From NCBI GenBank assembly GCA_910583695.1, contig CAJTZL010000042.1, positions 1 to 27,907 on the forward strand: a DNA stretch of 27,907 nucleotides, given 5' to 3'. The position numbers and the translations under genes were made by a program. Below the pieces are notes generated by a model. That model saw only the letters and a list, made by a program, of their open reading frames with translations, searched no databases and was not told where the DNA came from. Origin of the DNA: an uncultured Oscillibacter sp. (GTDB taxonomy: Bacteria > Bacillota > Clostridia > Oscillospirales > Oscillospiraceae). Positions 20,869-27,907 of the stretch are shown here, piece by piece (the stretch's first letter is position 1; each line of letters starts with the position of its first letter).

Positions 20869-22071
20869 TCACTCCGCCCAGGAGACTTCCCTCTCAGGGC
20901 GGACAGTCAAGTCTATGATGTCTTTCGCGTCGTAGAATTGCAGGTAGCGGTCCCGGGAGTGGCGGAGGGTGGTGCCGTCGGGGTGGAGGCGGTCGCAGAT
21001 GACGGCGCTGATGTCTTTTTTTATGAAGCTGAAGCTCTCCACGCCTACGGAGCAGAAAACCCGGAAGCCCTGGCTCTGCAGGTACTGGAAGGCGGGGCCC
21101 GTCAGGGTCCAGTCGTTGCCGTCGGGTCGTTCGCCGTGGGGGTAGAAGAGGATGGCGGTCTCCCCCACCAGAGTGCCCACCTCGTCCAGCCAGCGCTGGG
21201 TATCCGCCTGGATCCGGGTCATGTTTCCATCCCCCAGGCGGATGTGGCCCCAGGTGTGGCTGCCGAAGGTCCAGCCGGTGCGGCGGAGCTCCTCGACGAT
21301 GGACTGGACGGCTTCCCGCTCCTTCTGGCGGTTGGCCTCTTTGGCGTCGTCCCACTCCTTGGTATCTGTCTGGGTGCGGTAGCCCAGGATGCCCTCGTAG
21401 CCCGTCAGGCTCAGGCAGCCCTTGGCTCCGAAGGGGGAGAAATCCGGGTGCTCCTCCACAAACTTATCCAGAATCGGGATGGCGTCCAGGTCCCGGCTGA
21501 CCACCTCGTTTCCCTCCGGGTCCAGGCCCCAGGAGGCGATTTTCAGGTCCTCTCCGATGATGAGCTTATGGGCAAAACCGTTTTCCAGCATGTAGGGGTA
21601 GTAATTGGTATCGTCGTAGCTGAGAATCAGGGGCTTTTTTCCCTCAGGGAGATAGAGGGTATTGCGGACCATATGGGTGCCGTCCTCCCCTTCCTCCTCG
21701 CTCCAGACGCTGTTGATGTCCACCAAAATGTAGCCCTTTTCGTAGACGCTCCGGAGGATTTTATTATACTCGTCCACAGTGACCATGAAGTCGTCCAGGC
21801 CATTGGCCTGGTTATCGCCGTCGAAAGCCAGCTCCGGGTAGGCGATGACCGGGTGGAAAAACAGGTGCTCCACGATTCCCGTCCAGGGGACGTATCCCTC
21901 CTGCTCCTGGGTGGGGTCCTTGATTTCATAGGGTTCCTGGACCGGGGCGGGGGGCGGTTCCGGCTCCTGGACCTCCGGCTCCGGCGGGGGCGGCTCTTCT
22001 GCGGGCGGGGGCTGGGTGGAACAGGCGGTCAGAAGGAGGAGAAGCAAGGCTAGGCTGAATAATCGGCGCAT
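20869..22071 (-). CDS. Polysaccharide deacetylase-family lipoprotein
   Basis: A 400-residue exported protein. The lipobox LLTAC gives Cys17, followed by a Pro/Glu-rich linker (20-55). A NodB-type deacetylase domain covers about 65-400: the metal/catalytic motif is SYDD (Asp153, Asp154) and the HxxxH metal motif is His272-TWG-His276. A large insertion between the two is typical of this clostridial subgroup. It probably removes acetyl groups from a cell-wall or exopolysaccharide sugar at the outer face of the membrane. AAAGGA precedes the ATG. An 11-bp dyad surrounds its -10 region. Confidence 0.88.
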   Translation of the reverse strand: MRRLFSLALLLLLLTACSTQPPPAEEPPPPEPEVQEPEPPPAPVQEPYEIKDPTQEQEGYVPWTGIVEHLFFHPVIAYPELAFDGDNQANGLDDFMVTVDEYNKILRSVYEKGYILVDINSVWSEEEGEDGTHMVRNTLYLPEGKKPLILSYDDTNYYPYMLENGFAHKLIIGEDLKIASWGLDPEGNEVVSRDLDAIPILDKFVEEHPDFSPFGAKGCLSLTGYEGILGYRTQTDTKEWDDAKEANRQKEREAVQSIVEELRRTGWTFGSHTWGHIRLGDGNMTRIQADTQRWLDEVGTLVGETAILFYPHGERPDGNDWTLTGPAFQYLQSQGFRVFCSVGVESFSFIKKDISAVICDRLHPDGTTLRHSRDRYLQFYDAKDIIDLTVRPEREVSWAE

Positions 22072-22090
22072 GGCGTCGGTTCCTTTCTGT

Positions 22091-22126
22091 CGAAAAATCT
22101 GTTATTTTAGTATAGCAGATTTTTCG
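22091..22126. repeat. 11-bp inverted repeat over the deacetylase promoter
   Basis: CGAAAAATCTG (22091-22101) and CAGATTTTTCG (22116-22126) are exact reverse complements 14 bases apart. They bracket the minus-strand -10 of the deacetylase gene and could be an operator. The AT-rich arms differ from the GC-rich surroundings. Confidence 0.6.
22109..22117 (-). promoter_or_regulatory. Extended -10 promoter of the deacetylase-cdd unit
   Basis: On the minus strand TGC-TATACT (22117-22109); no strong -35 at 17 bases. It lies about 38 bases upstream of the lipoprotein start and inside the inverted repeat 22091-22126. Confidence 0.6.
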
Positions 22127-22159
22127 GCAAAAGGGGTAACAAATTTGTGACAGTTTTTC

Positions 22160-22420
22160 TCCCCTGGGGGGAGGCTGGTACTCGCCCTTCGGGCGGGGGG
22201 GATTCAGCCATGAAGATGGCTGGTTCTTTGCACCCCCCATTTGTCTCCGTCCCAAGAGCCGCCGCTTCGCGGCGGTTGGCCTCCGACACGCGCCTGCGGG
22301 CGCAGTCTCGTTTTCTTCCAGAAGAAAAAGAAGTAACGGCCCGCGGGGGACGGAGAGACGCGGCTGAATGATCGGCGGAGCCGGAATGACTTCTCTCGCG
22401 CAATTGGTTCGCGCGGGGGT
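22160..22420. other. Gene-free stretch with clustered small hairpins
   Basis: No credible gene is seen between 22127 and 22478. Several short perfect stems follow each other: CGCCC/GGGCG (22183-22195), AGCCAT/ATGGCT (22206-22221), CCGCCGC/GCGGCGG (22259-22275), GCGCC/GGCGC (22290-22303) and TTTTCTTC/GAAGAAAA (22311-22328), then a CGCGC/GCGCG stem near 22398-22416. The stretch may be a structured RNA, a dispersed non-coding repeat, or simply untranslated spacer; comparison with other loci would decide. Confidence 0.4.
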
Positions 22421-22478
22421 GGTTCTTCACCGAATGGACCAGCTTCTCTTTTCGCTGCCGCTTGTGCGGTGGGTGTGG

Positions 22479-22521
22479 AAAACAACCCTCGGAGTGGGAT
22501 TCACTCTCTGAGGGTTGTTTT
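22479..22521. terminator. Bidirectional terminator downstream of spoVAE
   Basis: A 12-bp perfect stem AAAACAACCCTC/GAGGGTTGTTTT (22479-22490 and 22510-22521) plus an inner GAGTG/CACTC helix. T-runs occur on both sides. It lies about 57 bases past the spoVAE stop on the minus strand. Confidence 0.82.
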
Positions 22522-22577
22522 TCTTTGTGTTTATGATTTTTTGGTCTTTGTCTTTCTTGGGGTATGCTGCAACACTT

Positions 22578-22934
22578 TCAGCGCTTGGCGCTGGGCTTGA
22601 ACACGGAGGCCATGACCGCGGCAAAAAATGTCGCCGCGGCTACGCCTCCGGCTGCCGCAGTCAGGCCCCCTGTCAGGACTCCCAGCCAGCCGTCCATGTC
22701 TACAGCCTTACGGACCCCCTTGGCCAGCAGATGGCCAAAGCCCGTCAAAGGCACCGTGGCCCCTGCGCCGCCCCACTGGGCCAGAGGCTCGTAGAGGCCG
22801 ACGGCGCTGAGAAACACCCCCGCTACCACATAGCCTGTCAGAATCCGGGCCGGGGTCAGCTGAGTCTTGTCAATCAGAATCTGCCCGACGGCGCAGAGCA
22901 GGCCGCCGCAGAGAAATGCGTTCAGATAATCCAT
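22578..22934 (-). CDS. spoVAE: Stage V sporulation protein AE
   Basis: A 118-residue polytopic membrane protein of the SpoVAC/SpoVAE family, part of the SpoVA channel that moves dipicolinic acid into the forespore and out at germination. The family signatures GQILIDKTQLTPARIL, the GLYEPLAQWGGAGATVPLTGFG stretch (read in two parts, about 48-69) and LTGGLTAAAGG are all present, with four hydrophobic segments. AGGGAGG eight bases before the ATG sets the start. Usually spoVAE follows spoVAC and spoVAD; here it stands alone, so the rest of the operon is elsewhere or this is an extra copy. Confidence 0.94.
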   Translation of the reverse strand: MDYLNAFLCGGLLCAVGQILIDKTQLTPARILTGYVVAGVFLSAVGLYEPLAQWGGAGATVPLTGFGHLLAKGVRKAVDMDGWLGVLTGGLTAAAGGVAAATFFAAVMASVFKPSAKR

Positions 22935-23110
22935 GGTCAAAACCTCCCTTTTCCGGTAGGGTTTCCCGGCGGGGCGGTTTTATGCGGCGGAATGGGCGCG
23001 TCCGGACCTTTCTGAAAATTTTTTCCGCCGGTGCACGCTTTCGTGCAACTCCTCCCGTTTCTGCCCGCCTATTCAGATACACTCATATACCAAAACAGGA
23101 GGTTATTTTT

Positions 23111-23710
23111 ATGCAGCAAACGGAACGACTGGGGCTTAACCAGTGGGAGCTCTCCGACCATATCCGGATGGAGGACTTCAATGCGGACAACCAGAAACTT
23201 GACGGCGCGCTCCAAACGATTGACGGTTTGTTTCAATGCCACCCCTCCGGAGAGCTTATCGGAAGCACCACACTCACGGCGGAGGCTGAGACGATTGAGC
23301 TGGACATCTCCGAGGTGGACTGGAAGCGCTACATGCTGGTGATTCTGGATGTGGAGGTGGCCACGGGGCACGACATGCGGATTTCCTTTGGCAGCGGCGG
23401 TGAATGGGCAGTTTATATTTACCGAAACAACGAGCCTCCCCACACGGTCTTCGGCGTCGCCGGCTTCTACTCCGCGACTCATGTGACTACGGTGGTTCCG
23501 GTCTTTTACAGTGAGAAGCACATTCCCACAGCGCTGTCCTTCGGCTTCTCGAAACTGGACCCCTACCAAACCACCGGCTCCATCTCCTACGGGCTCCTCT
23601 CCGGCGGCGGCGGCATCCGGCCTCTGTCTCAGTGCAAAAAAATTTCAATTCACCGGAACGACGCCCTGTTCCGCCCCCGGGATAAAATTGCCCTCTGGGG
23701 CTTGAAGTGA
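23111..23710 (+). CDS. Phage tail-like protein, isolated
   Basis: A 199-residue protein. The N-terminal LNQWELSDHIRMEDFNADNQ (9-28) is a segment I associate with phage tail-appendage or baseplate-type proteins of Clostridia, where it precedes variable receptor-binding regions. The remainder is beta-rich (alternating hydrophobic residues) and glycine-rich near 165-175 (LLSGGGGI). No signal peptide or TM helix. GGAGG nine bases upstream marks the ATG. No other phage or tail genes are nearby, so it is either a domesticated remnant or a free-standing gene. The assignment rests on one motif. Confidence 0.6.
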   Translation: MQQTERLGLNQWELSDHIRMEDFNADNQKLDGALQTIDGLFQCHPSGELIGSTTLTAEAETIELDISEVDWKRYMLVILDVEVATGHDMRISFGSGGEWAVYIYRNNEPPHTVFGVAGFYSATHVTTVVPVFYSEKHIPTALSFGFSKLDPYQTTGSISYGLLSGGGGIRPLSQCKKISIHRNDALFRPRDKIALWGLK

Positions 23711-23725
23711 TGGGGGGACAGGAAA

Positions 23726-23751
23726 GGACCCCGGGCATATGCCCGGGGTCC
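23726..23751. terminator. 26-bp perfect palindrome between convergent genes
   Basis: The sequence from 23726 to 23751 is its own reverse complement (13-bp arms, GGACCCCGGGCAT and its complement). It lies between the convergent tail-like and S-layer-like genes and probably terminates both, though flanking T-runs are short (TTT on the minus side). Confidence 0.7.
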
Positions 23752-23790
23752 AATCCTATAAGACAACAATATGTCTCAGTTACGGCACAA

Positions 23791-26700
23791 TCAGATATCC
23801 GCAGTTGCCAGAGAGATCGTAACCGTAGCAGCTCCACCAGTGACCTTGATTACGGCATTGATCTCGGCATTCGCCGTGCCCGCCGCAGTCTGAGCGGGGA
23901 GCTCCTCGCTGGAGACCAGCTCGAAGTTTGTGGCAGTGCTTTCGACGAACTTGGCGCCAGCGGTGAAACTACCCAGATTTGCCGCAGTAAACGTACCGAC
24001 AACCGTCAGCTCCTTGCCGATGGGATAATAGGCGTTCGTATCGGTGAAGGTCAGAGCCGCAGAAGCGGTATCAAGAGCCACGCTGGGCTTGTTGGCAGTC
24101 GTTTGACCAGTCGCTCCAGAGTCAGCCACCGTGATCGCGGGAGAGGCCATCTTGGCATAGCCGCGTCCCTCGTTGACCAGGATTTCCGTGACACCGGTCA
24201 GAGCCGTGGTCATGCTATCGGTCGCCTGAGCGGTCGTGCCACCGGTCTTGACCAAGCCAACATAGACGTTCGCGCCTGCATTGGCAATCGTGACTTTCGC
24301 CAGGTCCAGGGCATTCGCAACGGTAGCCGTGCCAGCGACGTCAGCGCAGACGATGGTATCCGTGCCGACCTTTACCTTGGCCAAGGTATTGCTAACCTTG
24401 ATGTTGGCGGGCTGAACCGTGACACCCGAGATCGTCAGGGACAGGATGTCGGTTCCGGACGTGCCCTTGTTGACAGTGACCGAAATGCCTTCGCTCTTGA
24501 GATAGTCCGCAACAAACTGCAGCTTCTGGTTGTCATCGGCGAAGGTATACGCAGCCTTGAGCAGGATGTTCGTGGAACCGTCCTCAGCGACGGTGTAAGC
24601 GTCCACCTCGGGGGTAGTCACAGTCGCGCCGACGATGGTCAGGTTCTGGTTCACCATGGTGAAGGAAGCGGTACCAGAGACAACCTGAGCCGCGCTAAGA
24701 GACACAGCCGTGGTCGTATCGGTGTCAATCGCGGTGATAGCCGCAAGGCCAGTGGAATCGGTAGCCAACAGGGCAACCTCGCCAGCGGCCCGCATGAACA
24801 CGACCTCGCCAGCCTCAGCCTTTACTTCCGCAGCCCACTCAGCGTCAGCGGCGGGAGCGGTGGTGCCAGCGGCGGCCACGGTGAACTCCAGGGCCTTGGT
24901 GCCGGTCAGAGAGGACTTGACAGTCCGCTCAACAGCGGGCTCGGGAGCGGTGACGCCGGAGACAGTGACCAGGACGACCTCGCCGCCGTTGGCTTTGACA
25001 GTCTCGCTGACAGGAGAGGTGACGGTCTTGGGCTCGCCATCCACACCGGTGACGGTGATGACCGCAGTACCGGTCAGCTCGGCGGGCTTGGTGTAGGTGA
25101 ACGCCAGGGTACCATTAGCACCAACCGGCAGGTACTCGGTGTAACCAGCAGTCAGCCCATCGGTGATAGCGACAGGCTCAGCCTCGCCCTCGGCAGCGTA
25201 GACATAGTTGACCTTGGCATACTTCCAGGTGATGCCGGTGATCTCCAGAGAGGTGAGGGTCTTGCCGACCATGTCGGTCCGCTTCAGAGCAGCGGTATCC
25301 CACGCATCGCTGGAAGTGATCTCAACATAACCCTTGAAGGTCGCGCCGTCGACCGCAGTGGCCTTCACGCCGGTTCCAGTAGACTTGTTCAGGTCAACCG
25401 TGCCGGTGTACTCCTTGCCATTGGCAACAGCCTTCCAGGACACGGTGCCGAGAACGGCCTCGGTCTTGGTGGAAGCCCAATCGGGGGCCTCAACCTCGAG
25501 GTTCAGGCGGGTCTCGCCAGTGGTCTGCATGGTCTGAGCAGTGGCCTTCACGTTCTTGGCCATGGTCTCGGTAATGGCCTCAGTGGTGCCGGTCACTTCC
25601 TCAACGTTCTTGACCTCGCCAACGGTGATGGTGATGGTCTTCACGGTGGAGGCAGTGTCCTTCACATCGGAGGTGGCGGTAACAACAACCTTGTGCTCGC
25701 CAAGGGTCAGGCTGTTCAGGGTGATGCTGCTGCCCTTGCCAGCGGCCTTGCCGTCAACGGACCAGCTGTAGGTCACGGTGCCGGCGCTCTTGTCGTTGGT
25801 CAGGCCGGAGCAGGTAGCAGTCAGGGTGATGCTCTCGCCTTCCTTGATGGTGAAGCTCTCCGCAGTGGTCGTGCCGTTGGAAACGGTGAACACGGGGTGC
25901 GGGAGCGCAACGGGAGCCTTGATGATCGCCACAACGTAGGCATGACGGAAGCTGCCGCTGCCCTTGTCGGCGTTCATCAGAACGCGGAGCTCAACCTTGC
26001 TCAGGTCGTAGTCGCCGCTGACCAGCTCTTCGAGGCTGTCAATGCGGTCGTCCTGAATGTCGCGCAGGTCAATCCACTGGGTCTTGCTGTCCACGCGGAT
26101 CAGACCTTCGATGCGGTCAGAATCCAGCACGGAATCGCCCATGTTGCTCTCACGGCCCAGGAAGTCAGCCACGATGGTCTTGCTGGCACGGGCAGCGGGA
26201 GCGGGAGCAATCAGGGTGTTGCCCTGCAGGTCCTCGACCTTGTTGGTGCCCTGGCCGACAACAAAGCCGATCTTGTCGTTCTTACTGTCGTTGGCGTTCT
26301 TCGCGTAGTCGATACCGAAGACCTTGAGGGGCTCGACACTGTCATTCTCGAACTCGCCAGCCAGAGCCTTGATTTCGAGCTTCTTGGTGCCGTCGTCCTC
26401 GGTCTCCTTCACGATGCGGCTGAAGTCGCCGACGTTGGTGAAGCGGTCAAGCAGGACGCTCTCTTCGCTCTTGAAGTCGTTGGAGCCACGGACGATCTTG
26501 CGGCCATGCCACTTCACGCCGTTCGCATCAACTTCCTCGTCGCGGGTGGTATCGGTGGTCAGGATGATGTTGGTCAGGTCGGCATCACCGGTGTCGTCCT
26601 TGATGACCACGGTCTTGACTTCGCCCTTCTTGGAGACATAAGCCTCAGCGCAGAAGTTGCCATAGGCATTCTTGTCGTTGGTGCCGATGTTCTCCCACTT

Positions 26701-27907
26701 CTCGTTGAATTTGATCAGGTCTTCCCAATCCGTGCTCAGCGGGCCGTCCTTCACAATGAAGGTCTCAACCTCGCCATTGCTGTCGAAGTCGACGAACACG
26801 AACTTGACATTGCTGTAAACGCCGGGCTGATACTTGAAGGTATCAAACGCATTGCCGGTCACAGGATCCACGCCGGAAACCGTCTCCTCACCGTAAACCT
26901 GTTCCTCAATGTTCAGGTCAACGAGGGGCACCAGCTGGTTCTTGTTGGAGATTTCATAGCGGGCGGCAACGCCATCCTTCATGTAGTAGCGGGCGATCTC
27001 ATAGGCGCCTTCCACGCCGTTGCGGTGGCTCAGCACATACTCGCCGGTGCCGTCGTTGGCGATATCGTAATGCACGATGGAGCCGGGAGCATACAGCTCG
27101 GCCTCGCCACGGATGGTGCCAAGGTTGACATCAATGTCTTCCTTGCCGTCCAGGCTCTTGCCGTGGGCGAACCACACGACCTTGCCGCCGTTGCTGGCGG
27201 GGGCCTGATAGTAGTCGCAGACGATCATCCAATCGTCAGCATTGCCGACGTCCTTGGCCAGCAGGGCGTTGCCCATCTTGTCCAGGAGCAGGGTCACATC
27301 CTTGCGGGTGGCCTTGATCAGGTCGGCGTTGATGCCGCGCAGATCCTTGTTCCACTGGGCGATGGGATACTCGGTGCCGCCCACGGTCACGGTGATGGCG
27401 TTGCCCTTGGGCAGGCTGGAAGTAGCATAGCCGGTGGACTTGGTCAGAGTGCCGGAAACTTCCTCGGGCACATAGGCCTCGCCCACTTCCCAGGTGCGGC
27501 CGTCGTCGGTGGTGTAGGGGATAACCGCAACCTTGTCGCCGGCCTTCAGTTCTTTCAGAACGTTGTAGGCGTCGTAGTTGTTGTCCTTGACATCAATGAT
27601 GTCGCCGTCATTGGCGTCGTCGATGGCCTGGTCGTTGTAACCGGTGACTTCCACCAGGTCCTCGCCCTTACTGTCGGAATCGATCTGATCCAGGGCGACG
27701 TAGTCGGAAGCAACGCGCTTGACTTCCATCAGCTGGGTCCGGGTGACGACAACATGAGTGATGAAGTCGGCGTCCACGGGGCAGACATAGACCTCAACGG
27801 TCACGCCGTTGTCGGTCAGGTCGCAGATCTCAGCGATGGTGGGGATACCGGTGGGAGCCTTGGTGTTGCCGTTGGCAGACTCGGCATGCCAGGTGTACAG
27901 CTTGCCG
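23791..27907 (-). CDS. Giant S-layer-like surface protein, 5'-truncated by the window
   Basis: The frame is open from the right edge to a TGA at 23791-23793, giving at least 1371 residues; the true start is beyond the window. The N-terminal visible half (to about residue 670) is rich in charged and aromatic residues with many short Asp/Asn/Gly turns. An Ig/PKD-like module follows (about 670-760, TYSWSVDGKAAGKG and LGEHKVVVTATS). The last 600 residues are dominated by Thr, Val, Ala and Ser in beta-type repeats, with almost no Cys. Codon use is less GC-extreme than neighbouring genes. These traits fit a secreted, highly expressed S-layer or adhesin protein; SLH domains would be expected in the missing part. 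The exact family is not visible. Confidence 0.8.
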   Translation of the reverse strand, partial: GKLYTWHAESANGNTKAPTGIPTIAEICDLTDNGVTVEVYVCPVDADFITHVVVTRTQLMEVKRVASDYVALDQIDSDSKGEDLVEVTGYNDQAIDDANDGDIIDVKDNNYDAYNVLKELKAGDKVAVIPYTTDDGRTWEVGEAYVPEEVSGTLTKSTGYATSSLPKGNAITVTVGGTEYPIAQWNKDLRGINADLIKATRKDVTLLLDKMGNALLAKDVGNADDWMIVCDYYQAPASNGGKVVWFAHGKSLDGKEDIDVNLGTIRGEAELYAPGSIVHYDIANDGTGEYVLSHRNGVEGAYEIARYYMKDGVAARYEISNKNQLVPLVDLNIEEQVYGEETVSGVDPVTGNAFDTFKYQPGVYSNVKFVFVDFDSNGEVETFIVKDGPLSTDWEDLIKFNEKWENIGTNDKNAYGNFCAEAYVSKKGEVKTVVIKDDTGDADLTNIILTTDTTRDEEVDANGVKWHGRKIVRGSNDFKSEESVLLDRFTNVGDFSRIVKETEDDGTKKLEIKALAGEFENDSVEPLKVFGIDYAKNANDSKNDKIGFVVGQGTNKVEDLQGNTLIAPAPAARASKTIVADFLGRESNMGDSVLDSDRIEGLIRVDSKTQWIDLRDIQDDRIDSLEELVSGDYDLSKVELRVLMNADKGSGSFRHAYVVAIIKAPVALPHPVFTVSNGTTTAESFTIKEGESITLTATCSGLTNDKSAGTVTYSWSVDGKAAGKGSSITLNSLTLGEHKVVVTATSDVKDTASTVKTITITVGEVKNVEEVTGTTEAITETMAKNVKATAQTMQTTGETRLNLEVEAPDWASTKTEAVLGTVSWKAVANGKEYTGTVDLNKSTGTGVKATAVDGATFKGYVEITSSDAWDTAALKRTDMVGKTLTSLEITGITWKYAKVNYVYAAEGEAEPVAITDGLTAGYTEYLPVGANGTLAFTYTKPAELTGTAVITVTGVDGEPKTVTSPVSETVKANGGEVVLVTVSGVTAPEPAVERTVKSSLTGTKALEFTVAAAGTTAPAADAEWAAEVKAEAGEVVFMRAAGEVALLATDSTGLAAITAIDTDTTTAVSLSAAQVVSGTASFTMVNQNLTIVGATVTTPEVDAYTVAEDGSTNILLKAAYTFADDNQKLQFVADYLKSEGISVTVNKGTSGTDILSLTISGVTVQPANIKVSNTLAKVKVGTDTIVCADVAGTATVANALDLAKVTIANAGANVYVGLVKTGGTTAQATDSMTTALTGVTEILVNEGRGYAKMASPAITVADSGATGQTTANKPSVALDTASAALTFTDTNAYYPIGKELTVVGTFTAANLGSFTAGAKFVESTATNFELVSSEELPAQTAAGTANAEINAVIKVTGGAATVTISLATADI

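Noticed and set aside
1..27907. tRNA, rRNA and CRISPR arrays
   Set aside because: No cloverleaf-like segments with conserved TTCGA arms, no rRNA-like blocks and no regularly spaced direct repeats were seen by eye; a tRNAscan and CRISPR search would confirm.

Overview
The window reads as chromosome of a GC-rich, spore-forming, Gram-positive-type anaerobe of the Clostridia, most likely the Oscillospiraceae (Flavonifractor/Lawsonibacter/Dysosmobacter-like). The grounds are a spoVAE gene, lipoproteins with classical lipoboxes, surface proteins carrying SLH or LysM domains, strong AGGAGG-type ribosome binding sites, and sigma-A-like promoters that often have the form TTGCC(N)-17-TATACT. This placement is inference from gene content; no rRNA is present. 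No tRNA, CRISPR array, complete IS or prophage was seen.

Layout. (1) 259-3411, minus strand: a likely operon smpB - duplicated-domain membrane protein - cyclophilin - short-chain dehydrogenase. (2) 3832-5898, minus: a secreted 5'-nucleotidase-type phosphoesterase with a C-terminal LysM anchor. (3) 6120-10032, plus: a promoter, a 32-codon leader ORF, a hairpin/T-tract attenuator and an ABC importer (lipoprotein, permease, ATPase), then a fumarylacetoacetate-hydrolase-family enzyme. (4) 10210-11910, plus: an SLH-anchored GH18 glycosidase. (5) 12059-13004, plus: a lipoprotein with a complete barnase domain, overlapping a barstar gene. (6) 13086-16038: a polytopic membrane protein (plus) converging on serA and an MscS-family channel (minus). 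(7) 16238-17034: a small unknown protein whose stop codon is abutted by a 160-bp MITE-like element, then a strong terminator and a MerR-type operator. (8) 17035-20401: a membrane-anchored MerR regulator and a small two-TM protein, a minus-strand PilZ gene, then a second small two-TM protein, a YbjQ-family protein, a metallo-beta-lactamase-fold hydrolase and a 51-residue membrane protein. (9) 20448-22934, minus: cdd, a polysaccharide-deacetylase lipoprotein and spoVAE. (10) 23111-23710, plus: an isolated phage-tail-like protein. (11) 23791 to the right edge, minus: the C-terminal 1371 residues of a giant Thr/Val/Ala-rich surface (S-layer-like) protein.

How the parts work together. Much of the window concerns the cell envelope: S-layer-like protein, SLH and LysM wall-anchored enzymes, deacetylase, mechanosensitive channel, and a tethered RNase toxin with cytoplasmic immunity. 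The most interesting items are the trp-style attenuator in front of the ABC importer, in which the leader stop codon lies next to an antiterminator arm; the lipoprotein barnase/barstar pair; three two-TM modules that end in the same short acidic tail, one of them fused to a MerR DNA-binding domain; and the MITE-like insertion at a stop codon.
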